From assembly GCA_029948255.1 (NCBI GenBank), contig JALIZF010001772.1, positions 414,001 to 478,000 of the forward strand: a stretch of DNA of 64,000 nucleotides, written 5' to 3'. Position numbers and translations under genes: made by a program. The notes under the pieces are model-generated. The model saw only the letters and a list, made by a program, of their open reading frames with translations. It did not search any database and was not told where the DNA came from. Shown one piece after another: positions 24,858-37,684 of this stretch. How positions within the stretch are numbered: position 1 is the stretch's first letter; each line of letters begins with the position of its first letter. This stretch comes from Telmatactis stephensoni (taxonomy: Eukaryota > Cnidaria > Anthozoa > Actiniaria > Isophelliidae).

Positions 24858-26923
24858 ATGTGGCTGACAAGAATATTATTTCGAAGATCGACTCCAGGAA
24901 GAATTTATGGAGGGTAAGTCTTGCTGTATTGCATTCTATACTATACTGTCTTTTTCTTAGACTAGGGCTAGTTTTCTTCTGTGGTTATCTACTGGAGTGC
25001 AGTATTACTACTTGACTCAGTCAAGTTTACCCACTTTAATAAAGTAGCTCGTTTAATATGTGCAAAAAATAAACTAATAATATATAAAAGATAACAAATA
25101 AACAATAAATACTGTTCATTCAAGTGTTTAATGCTTTCTAGCACTTTTGAACTAATTTGGGGACACTGTACTAATACTCTCTCACACACACACACATGCA
25201 CACTACATTTCTTACTGTTATATTCTCTCAGCTCATTAGTTGAGACAGTTTTTGTTGAGGGGGAAAACCGGAGGACCCAGAGAAAATCTCTTTAAGCAAG
25301 GGAGAGAACGAACTGACAAACTAAAGCCAAAAGTGATATGCCCCATGCACTTATAAATATCTATCATATCTCTATAGATCTATATAAATCAGACCTAGGA
25401 CCAGATGTGGCACTTGCAGCACTCTCACTGCTCAGCTACCCTCATTTATCCTTGGTTACATACATGTGTATTTTAAATCATGTTTTTAGAAAATACAGAC
25501 TACCAAGAAAAATAACATTGACTCAAAGACGAAATACAAGAGATAACCAAGAAACCACAGCCAAAGTAGAGATGCTCTTGAGTGAGCCTTACCTAACATT
25601 AGTAAGTTACTCTTTTTGTCTGAGAATACCATGGGTACAAGAGGTTCTAAATTCTCACTCTTGAGTTTTGTTGTGTGAGGAACATTAGCTCCAGTTGTTT
25701 GCGGAGCCTCTGTTGGCATACCACACATGTAGCTGGCTCACTTCCATGTAGTTGCTAGTACAGAACTTACCTTGCCATTAAATGGTCTTAAAAGAGGATT
25801 TAACACTGACATTGTGATGTGTCAAATTATGCTGTAGCTGTGAAGTTAGGTCTATTGAGTTGTGGATGTATTTTGTTGGTTGCAAAAAATTCAAAAGCGT
25901 GGAACCAACCAGCCAGAATGGCCAGTTCTTAAAATAATGCTACATGTCAATTCCTGGAATGAGTCCTAAGAAATCAGGCCATTGTGGCTGGTTGGCATGG
26001 TTCCACTAAATGGAAAACACCCTTGTTGTCAACCATTTCTTAATTGAAACAAATGACTTTCTTTATTTTGAGCTTTTATGGCAAGCACTTCCCAGGGGGG
26101 AAGCAGGTTTTTCAGGCATACAAAAGTGACAGATGTGAAAATGATGAACCCCAAGAAATTCTGACCATCTGACCATAAAACAACCACCAAAAAGTGTTGT
26201 AGTTTTTTCCCATAATGAAGGCTACTAAAATGAGCTTTTATCGTGTAATTCCAAAAGTCACAGTACAAAAATATAATTACCATAGCTGGAAAGAGCACAT
26301 CATAATTAGTAAAACTGTGAAGTTTGAATGAAGTAACTTTCAAACTCACAAAGATATGAATTTTCACAAATCAAAATTTTGTGTGAAAACATTCTTACAA
26401 ATTCACACTTTTCAAAAATTCATGCTAGACCTTAAATCACATTTCACGTCAAAATATATCAGCCATTCACGCTTCACACAAAAGGTATAGCTAGGGACCC
26501 TGTCCAAAAGGCAAGCACTTTAACAACCTTCACAACATTGTATGGGGAGGGGGGAGAGGTGGAAAGTTAGGTGTACTTGAGTGTTGTAATACTTTCCCAT
26601 CATTTGTTCCTACATATAAAAGAGTGACAGTTGGATGTCTTAGGTAGTTGGATGGTTAGTTATTGATGTATCAAAAAACGTCGTAACATTTTTTGGTGCA
26701 ATACACTAAAAATATTAACAAATCGTTTCCTAGGACTGAAATAGTCTTTATTTTATAGACAGAAGAACATGGACACATGTCAGAGAGAAAGCAACAACAA
26801 CGACAAGAAATATTGCTGAAAAGAAGACGTTCACTGGGACCTAATATTTATGCTTCTCCCTCACCGACATTGGTTGAGAAATCAAAAACTATTCTAAGCC
26901 ATCTTGAAGTGACTCAGACCTAA
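24858..26923 (+). CDS. MRPL57: Mitochondrial ribosomal protein mL63 (MRPL57)
   Basis: Exons 24858-24913, 25490-25601 and 26759-26923 join in phase to 110 residues; the human protein has about 102. The N-terminus starts MWLTRILFRRSTPGR and continues GKYRLPRK, matching the family pattern of an N-terminal LT..L.R...PGR followed by GK.R.PR. Later landmarks are LSEPYLTLTEEHGH and a basic helical segment QQQRQEILLKRRRS, again in family order. mL63 is a small subunit of the mitochondrial large ribosome; the basic N-terminus fits matrix targeting and rRNA contact. The first intron contains a truncated SINE (25130-25340). Recognition rests on remembered family motifs rather than an alignment, but the order and spacing agree well. 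No damage seen. Confidence 0.85.
25130..25340 (-). mobile_element. tRNA-derived SINE, second family, truncated copy
   Basis: Matches the body of the 3450-3718 element (shared GGGACACTGTACT, AACCGGAGGACC and AAGCAAGGGAGAGAACGAA on the plus strand) but lacks the tRNA-like head. Contains a CA run near 25183. Lies in MRPL57 intron 1. Confidence 0.65.
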
Positions 26924-27566
26924 AATCAAATATTCTCTTTGTGTATGAATGAAAATACTGCATTCATTGAAACATGACATACCCTGAAAATTAGACCCCC
27001 TATGATGTGTACTCTCGTAGTCGACCACCTCCCTGAATGGTCCACCTTTACTACACATTTTGGATGGTCACTTACGGCAGCTTTGACTGGACTAGTAATT
27101 ACTTTCATGGGACAAAATCAAAAGTTCGATATTTGTAGTTTTTTTATTATTACAATTCAACTTTATTACAGAAAAAAAGACTTGACTGACGTTGTTGAGC
27201 ATACACCTCTTTCGTCTTTGTCTTACCGAACCACGCCTAGTATTTACCCTCGACAAAGCCCGTGATAATTATATGTTCGGTTATTTTTCCAATGTTTCTG
27301 ACAGTTCGCCTGTGTTTAGCCAAAACAAACTACCTTTGGTTGTGTATTGTTGCAAACAAGTCCTCACCTCTAAATTAAATCAAAATGTATAACCATGGAA
27401 TACAGAATCAAGACGTTGCATGAAGTGGCATTGTATTGTTCAGAATGGGGGGAGGGAGGAAAACCAAAGCTACTAGAAACGTGAGAATAGGAATAATACA
27501 TCGTAGAAATTGAAGCTGATGATGACGATCAGCAATTAGAGTTGGAATAAAAATCACCATATTTAG

Positions 27567-27601
27567 TAGCCTGCATCCCCTTAGGGCCGCTGTGCAGGCT
27601 A
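27567..27601. mobile_element. 35-bp TAGCC-end miniature element
   Basis: TAGCCTGC and GCAGGCTA are terminal inverted repeats of a 35-bp unit flanked on both sides by the 9-bp direct repeat CATATTTAG. It is the smallest of four elements in the window with TAGCC...GGCTA-type ends and 9-bp duplications. Confidence 0.7.
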
Positions 27602-28588
27602 CATATTTAGCAGTACACAGGAAGTGAAAAGTACTGGTCGTCTCAATTAACATTCTGTCTGTGACGGAGAGTGATTGCAGACATATCTATCGACTATATA
27701 CGGGGAAGTTTGTTCTAAAGAGTAGAGATCGCCTGCATGCTCTGCCTCGCTTAAAGAGAAGTCATTATTATGGGTGGGTGGGGTATCACCATTCCATACA
27801 CCAGACAGACAAATTTCCTTCTATTTTTTTTTGTTTTGTTTTGAATAGCTAGCGTTCTAGAGAATGCACCATTCTTGCAAAAATAGCAGCAAAACACCCA
27901 ATTAAAAAGATCAGCGCAGAGCAGATGGTCTCCATCAAATACAATTACGCAAGTTAATACACAATTTTATTTTTGAATATATGTTGAATATATGGATGAC
28001 AGACTACTTTTAATTTACTTGCACTCGATGCGTTCGATCGATCCAGGGCCGTAGCTTAGGGAGGTCCCCCCCAATATAATCAATATTGAATATAATTATT
28101 CACTGATCCCATGCACCATTTCGGTCGGTCTCAGCTTCTATGTTCTACGTTTTTAATAAACACGACAACGTTTTTTCAATTGCTATATACGTGGAAGTGG
28201 TACGACAGATGCTATTCATGGATCACGATGTGATCATGGTATTATCCATAGTTATATGTTTTTTCTGTCTCAAACCCAGGACATTCTATTGTTAGCAAGA
28301 TCAAAATTGACACACAGCAAAAGTGAATTGTCTAGTTCTTACACACATTGTCACTAAAACTGAGCATTCCATCACTAGATGAAATGGCATGTGTATATAT
28401 AAAAGTTGAATAGTTAAGCATTACTAGAAAACGGACTACAAAAAGTCTTTGCCAGCTTTCCTCGGTTTTAGAAAAACAGACCTTTCCCCAATTCGCCTGA
28501 GTGGCTGACTGGAGTTCTCAAATCCATGATGCATTTGTATTTTGTCTACTCCAATCTCGTCTTAAATGTATAATTTCTTGGTCATTCG

Positions 28589-28948
28589 CCCGGGGGGGTA
28601 CTCCCTATATTGGTGTGCTAGGGATGATCGTCGTATTTTTTAGGGGTTGAAATATATCGCCGATTTGGTATTTTTTAGGGGTCGTCAGAGAAAATCCAAG
28701 GTTTTTCAGAAAAGATGGTATTTTTTAGGGGTACAAAATAAACGAGACGATTCGATTGCTGTTCGATTGTTTTCTTTGTTAGTTTTTTGTTTGATTTTTT
28801 GGTATTTTTAGGGGTATTTTTGAGCTCAGTGTTAGACAGTTTTTAGGGTCGAAAATTTGGGCATTTGGGTATTTTTTAGGGTACGTTTTGGAGGTTTCCG
28901 ACGATCATCCCTAGCGTTTTGACCCCGAAGAACCCCCCCCCCCCCCCG
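28589..28948. mobile_element. G-rich-ended repeat with TATTTTTTAGGGG units
   Basis: A 360-bp element starts CCCGGGGGGG and ends in a C-run plus G. It is bounded by GGTCATTCG on both sides. Near the ends CTAGGGATGATCGTCG faces CGACGATCATCCCTAG. Inside, GGTATTTTTTAGGGG recurs several times in direct orientation. Non-coding. Confidence 0.75.
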
Positions 28949-29260
28949 GGTCATTCGATTCAAGCAAATTATCCGTGAAAGATCTACTAGATCTTAGCAT
29001 TTCACTAGACTGTCCATAAACCCCCACCATGCAAATTTCGGTGTAGTTTGAGCTTGCCTTAAAGCAAGAGATATTTATTTAGGGTGCTTTCGACGTTTCT
29101 TTACAGTATAATATGCTAATAATATGTCTTAGGTACCGATTACATGACGATTTTCAGCCCGCCTGACCGGGCTGAAAGTTTTCGTCATGAGATATGTCAT
29201 TATGACGTCATTATGACGTTTTTGTGACGTTTTATGCGTCATAACACCACACATCCCAAA

Positions 29261-29446
29261 TAGGCCATTTGCACAATGGCGTCATTTTACTACAACTACC
29301 AGAATGCTCTACGAATTTTCTTTCTTATTCAGATTTTTATTCCCTTTTGAGAATAGTCGAACAATTGGCACTAAATATTTTACAAAAGAAAGTGGGCAAA
29401 GCATTCTGGTAGTTGTAGTATATGACGCCATCATGCAAATGGCCTA
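29261..29446. mobile_element. MITE with TAGGCCATTTGCA ends
   Basis: TAGGCCATTTGCACAATGGC faces GCCATCATGCAAATGGCCTA, and TACTACAACTACCAGAATGC faces its complement further in. About 186 bases, non-coding. Confidence 0.8.
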
Positions 29447-30529
29447 TTGAAAAAAACTAAAATTTTGATTTTATGCAACTTTGTGTTTGCCGCTGTGCCA
29501 ATACATTCATTGTAATGGCGTTTTAATACGCTTAATTTTGACCGTATGATGGTCATTTGGCGGGAAATTTGAATTTCTTTCATTAGCTGTAACTTCGCAA
29601 CCTTTAATCTGATTTAGATGGGGTTTTCACTATAAACGTTCTTTTTGAGTAGCAAAAATGTCTGTTAAGTTTTAAACATTGCTTAACAAGTTTTTGTTGT
29701 TACTAAAAATAGGTATCATTCATGACGTCATAGTTTAAAAAAAACTTCCAAAATACCTTTACAATTGTAGACAAATTAAGGATTTTTTTCCAGTGAACAT
29801 GTTCTAATATTTTGCTTCATTTGGAAAATAAATTGCTCCTCTGTGAGCCAAAAATTGAATTTAAGAACCTGGGAGGAAAAGCCCTAGCAACCGACCATCG
29901 TGAAAAGCCTCGGTATTTATCCCTTCCTTAATTAGTCCACTCGTTCAACACTTTCGATCAGAAAGTGACCGAAGATTTCGATGATTAACCGGGCTATCTG
30001 AGTTGCAGCGAGGACTGATCATAAAATCTCTCTTAAATGACTATATTTCCAAAAAAAAGTTGACTGTCGGAGATCTGCATCTGATAAACACAGCTGAATA
30101 ATGTAGTTTGTTGCAATATCATAATATACGTTATGAGTTTTAAGATTAATTGTGCTTGTTTGTATTTTAGTAAGAAAACACAGCAAAAGTCCAAAACTCA
30201 TATTGCGTCTAGCTCAGACTTAGATTGACCAACGTTAACGTTTTTTGAAATATACGTATATGTTTACAATAATGAAGTCGATCAAGACGAAGAATAGCAG
30301 GAATACCCGGACCACATACACTGGTAGCATTGTACTGCATTTTGGAAACTGTTGTGGAAACTAAATAAATATTGTAGTCTAACTTCTACAATTTATCATA
30401 ATCATCATCAGTCGGCACAGACCGTGACCTGTAGAAAAAATTGGACACATATTGATTTGTATCAATATTACTTTTTGTGACTAATGTTTTCATAGAAATA
30501 CATAGAAACAGTTTGAATACGTTAAGTGA

Positions 30530-30600
30530 ATGTATGCAAGCAAGCGAGTGAGTGAGTGAATAAGTGAGTGAGTGAGTAAGTGAATGAGTGAGAGTAGTAG
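30530..30600 (+). repeat. GTGA-rich imperfect tetranucleotide tract
   Basis: Runs of GAGTGAGTGA-type units with interruptions. Minor microsatellite. Confidence 0.8.
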
Positions 30601-30874
30601 AGTGTAAACTGCATAAATCAATGTACTCTGATCTATAAGAAAGCCTGAAGAATTTATTGGAGATAACCAAAGGCGTTGAAAGCGCATCGTCGGCTCTTTT
30701 CTTTTTTTTTAATACCTTGGAGCTTCCGTCATTGAGAAGTTGATTATAAGGTGAGTATATAACACTATTCAGGCAGCTTTCAGCAATTAATGTGTTTTGA
30801 TATGTTTGATTTTTTGTTTCCTTTTTAAGGGAGAATTTCAAGCCGGATGAAGATATCTGTGAATCAATATACAT

Positions 30875-31150
30875 CAAGAGACCATAATACTAAGAGAGCG
30901 AAGCTCAGTATTGATGTCTGTGCCATGTTCGTGGCGGCTAAGGCTATTTTTAGTAACTTCGCCATCGCGCGCGCAAGGCTCTTAAACAATAGAATTTGAT
31001 TTTTGACGTGCGCGCGGACGGGACCGTTTGAATTCTGTTGTTTAAGAGCCTTGCGCGCGCGATGGCGAAGTTACTAAAAATAGCCTTAGCCGCCACGAAC
31101 ATGGCACAGACACCAATACTGAGTTTCGCTCTCTTAGCTATGGTCTCTTG
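30875..31150. mobile_element. Foldback MITE, copy B (intact)
   Basis: A 276-bp near-perfect palindrome. The end CAAGAGACCATAATACTAAG faces CTCTTAGCTATGGTCTCTTG, and the stem continues through GGCTATTTTTAGTAAC and GCCATCGCGCGCGCAAGG to a short centre. Flanked by TATACAT on both sides (7-bp target duplication). Very similar to 47258-47510, so recent. Confidence 0.9.
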
Positions 31151-31491
31151 TATACATTTGCAATTGCTTGCCTTCATATAAACTGTAGTTATCTTTAATA
31201 AATCCAAAGTATATTGTTTGTATTTCTGCCATTAAGCTTACGGTTAATTTGTTTCATTTTATATAAGAAATTTCCGTTTGATCTTATAATCAGCTCTTCT
31301 TATGTTTGCTTTGTTGTATTTGGAATTCTGATTTGCCCAAATACTACGGTGTATTTTCTGGATCTCATCAAAAGCGCACAGTATTTAAGTTTCCGCACTG
31401 ATTTCGATATTTCTTGTTTTAATCATTGTTATGGCAATGCGTACCCCTATTAATAATATGACCATCAAAAATTCTCGATTGTAGCCTGCGT

Positions 31492-32019
31492 AGTGGCGTA
31501 AGAGGAGGGGGAAGAAAGGGGATTGGGGAGAGGAAGAGGAGGGAACGCCTGCAATGAACCCCCCACATTCCTCATATATAACGCCCATATTTAAGCCAAT
31601 TATGAAAATCCTAAGTAGCAACCAGATACTTGCCGCGAGATGATCTCAAAATAGGGGTAAAAGTCGAAAAAGCCGAAAAACTCTATAAAATTATGCCTGA
31701 GAAATATTATTTCCTATAAATAATCCTGAACGAGTCGCCTATCTTAAAGAAAAATAATTATAAGAATATAATTTTAGATCTGTCAACATCCATTTCAAAG
31801 ATCAATTCCGTTTTGTACATGGAGATATTCAAGCCGGATTATCTTTCAAACAAAACAATAGACGCGGCTAGTTGACAGGCGTTTAACCGATGGGAATTTT
31901 ACGTCCAGAATGTGGACGGAAAATATGAGGAATGTGGGGGCTTTCATTGCAGGCGTTCCCTCTTCTTCCTCTCCCCGATCCCCTTTCTTCCCCCTCCCCT
32001 TACGCCGCTACGCAGGGTA
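31492..32019. mobile_element. TAGCC-end foldback element, 528 bp
   Basis: TAGCCTGCGTAGTGGCGTAA and its diverged complement at the right (…CGCCGCTACGCAGGGTA) begin facing arms of about 95 bp that are purine-rich on the left and pyrimidine-rich on the right. Both flanks carry TCTCGATTG, a 9-bp target duplication. The roughly 340-bp interior is non-coding. Confidence 0.85.
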
Positions 32020-32071
32020 TCTCGATTGTGATCGGTCGGTTTATTGATGGCTTTTTTTGTTTGTTTTTTGT

Positions 32072-32325
32072 TTATGTTTTTGTTTTGTTTTGTTTTGTTT
32101 TGTTTTGTTTTGTTTTGTTTTGTTTTGTTTTGTTTTGTTTTGTTTTGTTTTGTTTTGTTTTGTTTTGTTTTGTTTTGTTTTGTTTTGTTTTGTTTTGTTT
32201 TGTTTTGTTTTGTTTTGTTTGTTTGTTTTGTTTTGTTTTGTTTTGTTTTGTTTTGTTTTGTTTTGTTTTGTTTTGTTTTGTTTTGTTTTGTTTTGTTTTG
32301 TTTTGTTTTGTTTTGTTTTGTTTTG

Positions 32326-32351
<26 letters not shown>
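32072..32351 (+). repeat. (TTTTG)n array, about 55 units
   Basis: About 280 bases of TTTTG with one phase slip near 32220. Long open frames on both strands are artefacts of the repeat. Confidence 0.97.
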
Positions 32352-32356
<5 letters not shown>

Positions 32357-33998
32357 GAAATCACTGTGCAAAAAGGCGAAACTGTGCGAAATCAAAAAAC
32401 AACAAATCAAAAATTCTTTCAATATCGACCTTCAGACCTTCGTCAAATGCCATTTTAAATTTTGACTAACCAATCATGCGGAAGCTACTTCCCGGGATAT
32501 GGAAAGTTTGCTCTGACTGGCCAGTCCTTGACAATAGAGACCTTAAGCGAAATACTCAATGTTATTTTTTGTTTATTCAATTGCCATTCACACTCATTCA
32601 TACTAATAGTTTTGGAACTGAATGACAATAAAAGAGAAATTTTTGTGGCCAAATGGACAATGAACTGGTTTACGTCCTCAAGTGATTTTTAAGGCTTCTA
32701 ATAGCTCGTGAATAGCTATTGGTTCTGCAGACTAATTTTTTTGGCGAGATTTTCGAGACATAAACAAAACCCGTGTTTAATTACCGGACTATGACAACGA
32801 ATATGCAGAAATTACTCCGGGAAAAGATTGATAATCAACCAGGAATGCCAACAAACAAACAATAACAATTCTTCAAAAAACGTTGTCTTACAAAGGTCAA
32901 TTTGTTGAACAAGTTTTCAACGAATTTTGAATAAAAATATTCGTTGTAGCGACGTTTTGCCTTTTGTTCTTTGACACTGAGTTGGTATGTAATGCAATGA
33001 AATTTTGATTTAAACGATATAATCAAAGAATGAGTTTCGACTTATTTCATTTGACAGCAGACGGGAATTTTGTCTGCGCATGCTTTCTAAAAACTAGATT
33101 GAGCTTGAAGGTTTCCTTGTACCCAGAATAGCGATTACGTCACTCCCATGGCGGATCCGCCCTGATCCACCCTGATCCGCCCGACGCAGAATCCGCATTC
33201 TGTATACTACTTTTGCACATCACACGAAAAATAGAAACGTTGAGTTATGAATGGTTTTCCTAATATCCAAGTCGTAAATGACGATAAAGCTTCTTCTTTG
33301 TACGTAAATCCTTGAATTTTGAATGATTTATCAATTGAATTCGTACTCTATCTAGTATTCTCCTCGCCGAAGCACAAGCATGAATTTTCTTCAATCCAAG
33401 ATAATCTGTCTCATATTTGTAATAGCTTTGAGAGCTTTTATTTTAAACCATCAATAATTAGACTTCAAATTCGAAAAAAGACATTTATAGGGAAAGAGGA
33501 TGTTTAGAAAGCTCAACGTTCTTTATCATGTTGACCACTGGTAACCATTACTGTTCAGTGCATTTTTAAAATTTTCGGCTGCGACTCATGCGCTGACAAA
33601 TTTCTCATCTGTTTCATTTGGCGGAATCATAAATATTTTTATGTTCCCATAATTTCATACTGTACCTCTGCAGTCTTCTCAGGCCTACATGTAAAGGAAA
33701 AGAACAACAAAATTATAATCAATATGGCAAATATCAAGGGACTACGCGAGAAGTGGATTTTAGAATTGTAATTCATCCCCTCCCCTGGTAGGGAAAGTTT
33801 TTTCGCCCTTTCTTCAATTTGTTTGACATGTTTTGTTAAGCGGTGAAAACAAGTTTGTTGTCGTTGTTGTAAACACCATTTACCGTCATCAGTCCAAAAA
33901 AATGATACCCCAAGCCTGATACAAGGCCTGCACTTTTTTGTGAGTGATGGACGTAATCAGCGTGCCATGATCAAACGTTCGCACAATCATTGACTTAC

Positions 33999-34109
33999 TT
34001 TGTGAAATGCTTCCCCTCAGGAAATATACAGCTATTGCTAGCGCTGCTAACAATATGGCAAGCACAACAGCAAGAGCGATAACCCAACTTTTTAATTTGT
34101 TATTATTAT
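33999..34109 (-). CDS. Transmembrane exon of the WSxW-module protein
   Basis: A 111-nt exon, phase 1 at both ends, with acceptor TTTCATATAG and donor GTAAGTC. It encodes DNNNKLKSW, then a strong helix (VIALAVVLAILLAALAIAVY), then FLRGSISQ. Its phase joins directly to the module exon at 36214-36414. The helix orientation (extracellular modules first, a short basic residue after it) fits a type I membrane protein. The next exon, which would carry the cytoplasmic tail, was not found. Confidence 0.7.
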
Positions 34110-34318
34110 CTATATGAAAAAAAAAACACACATCAGCAAAACATTAAGACTGAGACCACATGCTTTTAGTTTATTTTCCACATTGTTCACCCTGAGTATA
34201 TGAAGCTTTGTTCTATTCAACCAGAAACTGTTCTAAACGTATGAACATAACCAGCCATGTTCGAATGAATAAATAGAATAAAAATAAATAAACATTTCAA
34301 TGCATCATATCCACATTA

Positions 34319-34705
34319 GCCACTTTCATACCGCGAAGACTGGGTACGAGTCCCTCGAATTTTGACGATGGTAACGCAAAACTCACATAGTCAGAAAGAG
34401 CACATCGAGCTATATAAAATCCCGAAGTTTGGTGTTAATCGGTTTTGACTAACAGCCGTGCAAAAATGCTAGAATTTACAAAGAAATGTATGGTTGTAGG
34501 GACACTTGTGGACATTTGTCCCTACAACCATTTTTGTAAAATCTAGCATGTTTGAACTACTGTATCTCTTTCAATGTATATCCGATTAACATCAAACCTC
34601 GGGATTATATACAGCTCGATTTGCTCTTTCTCACTACATAAGTTTTGTGTTGCCGTCATCACAGTTTAAGGGACCCGTACCCAGTCTTCACGGTATGAAA
34701 GTGGC
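34319..34705. mobile_element. Foldback MITE with TTA duplication
   Basis: GCCACTTTCATACCGCGAAG faces CTTCACGGTATGAAAGTGGC. Arms continue through GACTGGGTACG and the central GGTTGTAGGGACA/TGTCCCTACAACC. Flanked by TTA on both sides, as expected for Harbinger-type mobilisation. 387 bp, non-coding. Confidence 0.85.
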
Positions 34706-35591
34706 TTAAAGGAATTTCCATGACTGTAGAAATGAACTTGTAGCCAATTGTAAAACAAGTGTGTTTGAGTTAGGTAGCAAAAACATTTACCATACTTTGT
34801 ATTTCAGCAATGATTTTCTTTTTTCAAACTGGAAAAATAGCCGGTATGAAATTCATCTCAAGTGTTTTCGTGTATTAGGAAGTCCTTTTCCTACGTTATC
34901 TCTCATTTTCAAATTTCAAATGCTTAATCCTCAGAAAGGAGATGATTTTATCGAGAAATATTTAACCATAAGGATTTTCAATGCCCGCGAACGTCCTTAA
35001 TTGGAGCCCAGCTCTGTTGCGTGTCCCTCACCTTTATATATATTTTTTATATCTTTTATTTTTATTTATTATTTTATTTTTATTTTTATTTGTTGTTTTA
35101 ATTCTATTATTGGTGAAAGTTTAGTAAATAAATAAATAAATAAAAAGAAACACAGCGAGCGACAGTCATCACATTATAAATCCTTTCAAAATGTGTGTGA
35201 AACGATTTGTTCAAGCCGTTCAGGTCAAAATTTATCAATCTAATACTTTGTAGGGAACCAAGGAATCTTGGGGGATCTTTTTGTTATCACTGAAAGTTGC
35301 GCTGCGAACTTTCATAGTAACTCCCTGCCATCAGGTTTGCTAGAAAAATCGCCGAGTTTTGAATTTTTGTTGAAAAGCCGTTCTTGAAATACTTTAAGTG
35401 AGATCACTTATGTGCTGCCTTACCTCGTGGCTCCAAGAAGAAGCAAGATCAGAAAACGTCCTTGTAAATAACATATAGCCACTTCTGTTGTTGAGGCACG
35501 TTTGTTTATATAATATTTGTGAAGTAGGTTTCTCTACTGAACTTTACAGCTATTCTAATCTCGCATTGATGAAATATATATATATTTAAAA

Positions 35592-35790
35592 AGGAGGCAG
35601 CATGGCCGAGTGGTCAGAGCGTTGGTCTCGCAATCTGGCGGTCCCAGGTTCGATACCCGCTCTGGCCACTAGCTGAGACTGAATTTGTTCCGATTTCGAT
35701 TAGTTCAAATTCAGTTTCTCGGCCATGCTTGTAATATAGCCAACTGGTTCGCCTCCTTGCCAGTTGGGATTTTTAAACACTTTATGTTTA
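35592..35790 (+). mobile_element. tRNA-derived SINE, copy 2
   Basis: Same head and body as 686-900, with A-box-like TGGCCGAGTGG and B-box GGTTCGATACC. It diverges after TTTATGTTTA. Located in the WSxW gene between the membrane exon and module C. Confidence 0.8.
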
Positions 35791-36213
35791 CCGATTATCA
35801 GTGTGTATTTATTTCAGGATTTGAGGACCAGGTTGGAAAAAAGCCTTGCTTTACCTGTTATATCCTCGTTAAAACAAAGAGTTTTTTTTTTTTATATATA
35901 TATATATATAAGTCAAATTTCTATAGTTTAGGGCTCGGGTTGCCTATGTTGCGCGAAATGTTTTAGACATGTTTACATTCTATTGCAAGGATGAACACAT
36001 GGTACAACTCTGTGTTGCGCGCAATAATGTTTCCCAAAAAATCGCAGGAAAAATTGCATCGTGTGTCGGGTCTTTCATGTCCGCTCTGAAAGCGCCGCTT
36101 TCGTGTACACGGTATTTGCGCTGAGCTCACAAAAATCGTCAGCAGGTGTGCATCCAAGGAGGAGGAAGAAGAGGAGGTGGAAGAAGAAGAAACAATTATT
36201 CTGAGTGAGGTAC

Positions 36214-36414
36214 CTGTATCATCACAAAATTTCTCTTTTTCTACCTCTTTGTAAACTGCACAGTCAGCTTGAATACCATGAAAATCATTGACTTGAAAAA
36301 CTGTTTCTGTATTGTTTTCCACATAAGAACGAAATCGTTGCCGTGATCCACGAGTTTTATTGTCCACAAACCAGTTGCTCCACATGGGATGGCAAAGTAC
36401 CTTCTTGCAGCTAC
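36214..36414 (-). CDS. WSxW module exon C
   Basis: A 201-nt exon, phase 1 at both ends, acceptor TTTTTTCAG and donor GTACCT. It encodes a 67-residue module with [C]SCKKVLCHPMWSNW, then RGSRQRFRSY, and two later cysteines (DCAVY, KFC). The pattern C-x-C-x4-C, a W-[ST]-x-W pair and an R-x-R ladder recalls thrombospondin type 1 repeats, where stacked Trp and Arg side chains form the core. It is the last module before the membrane exon 33999-34109. Confidence 0.72.
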
Positions 36415-36979
36415 CTGAAAAAATTTGTATAACAATCGAAAAACCATTGCCAATAAGAGTTCAGACAACGGTGCTGACGCGTTTCGTCGCTCAGGCTCGT
36501 GTTTCCATTTGAGTTTTTCACATGTTGTGACTGAAAATAAGACTGTACAGACAATGGAAAAAACCAATTGAGATTTATTTTTTACAACAATTATTTGTGA
36601 TAAAAGGTGTAAAATTCTCGTTAGCACCGTTATCTGAACTCTTATTGATAATGGCTTTCAACCAATCAGATTACGGAATTTGATCGGGTGTTGTAAAGAT
36701 TAAACTCAATTAAATGGAACAGCTAACGCAGGTTGTTTCATTGCAAAGTTTTGGACATTTTTGACGTCATCCATTGTCAATAAAATTCATATAAAGACAT
36801 AGGAAAACTGCTTGCCATTTGTTTTTTACAACAATTATTTAATTTAGAATTTCTTTGTACGTGGGAATCGTCACTTGTAGACAAATAATTTGTTTCTTCC
36901 ACGTTGGTTTTTCTGCTTATTCCAAGCTTTTGGACAATCCATCTATTTATTGAATAACTGACGATCTAAAGTATTTCAA

Positions 36980-37076
36980 TAAAGGTTCAAACGCTAGGGC
37001 GAGGGTTTGCATTGAAATTCAAGGCCCTCGGTCTTGAATTTCAATGCAAACCCTCGCCCTAGCGTTTGAACCTTTA
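36980..37076. repeat. Perfect 44-bp-arm palindrome
   Basis: Two identical 44-bp arms (left begins TAAAGGTTCAAACGCTAGGG) face each other around the 9-base spacer GCCCTCGGT. There is no mismatch in the arms. Confidence 0.95.
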
Positions 37077-37337
37077 TATAGAACGTGAAAATTTTGCCTC
37101 AGTCGAACAGGAAACGGAACAAGCGCACGCGACGAAAGGCATCAGTACCACTGCTTGAACTCCGATAATTGTTTTCAGTCAATCAAATTGTGAGATTTTA
37201 CTCGGATGTTAAAGCTATTTTCAATAGCATAGACCTCTATTTCTGCATTATAAATGTAATTGATACAAAAGATTTTTCCTCTTGTGCTGTCCGTGTGAAA
37301 TCTTGCACAATGTTAAAGGCTTAGGCCCAAAGTAATC

Positions 37338-37684
37338 CTAGATATGGAGCCACACCTAAAAACAAGTACTTTCAGTTTTATAGCAATGGAATATATCATT
37401 AGAAAATCGAGCAAACTACACTTTTAATTTTAGTTTATATGCGAGGTAATATAATTCAATGTAATAAGCATAAAGCCACACACTAGCAGAGTACTTACAG
37501 AACTTTAGTTGTGGTACTGTGTATATCAATGTATATAAAAAAGTCGATTACTTAAACGAAAAGTGGCGGCAGAAAGAAACTGCAACTATCAATCTGTAAG
37601 TACTTTTTAGGGCGTAGCTAAGAAATATTCCATCTCTATATAACTGGAAGTACTTGGGGTTTTTTTGCGTGGCTCCATATCTAG
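37338..37684. mobile_element. Foldback MITE in LINE 3' region
   Basis: CTAGATATGGAGCCAC faces GTGGCTCCATATCTAG, with adjoining AAGTACTTTCAG and CTGGAAGTACTT. 347 bp. It interrupts the minus-strand LINE at its C-terminal coding end. Confidence 0.75.

Larger units (their letters stand above)
26924..33998. other. Repeat-rich stretch without a recognised gene
   Basis: Between MRPL57 and the membrane exon at 33999 I recognise only repeats, listed separately. The cytoplasmic-tail exons of the minus-strand WSxW gene should lie here or further left, but none could be identified with confidence. Confidence 0.4.

Noticed and set aside
32041..32465. Long open frames of FVLFC or NKTKQ repeats on both strands
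   Set aside because: They are the translation of the TTTTG array in every frame, not genes.
36241..36627. 128-codon minus-strand frame overlapping module exon C
   Set aside because: It is a different frame from the splice-bounded WSxW module and has no domain signal.
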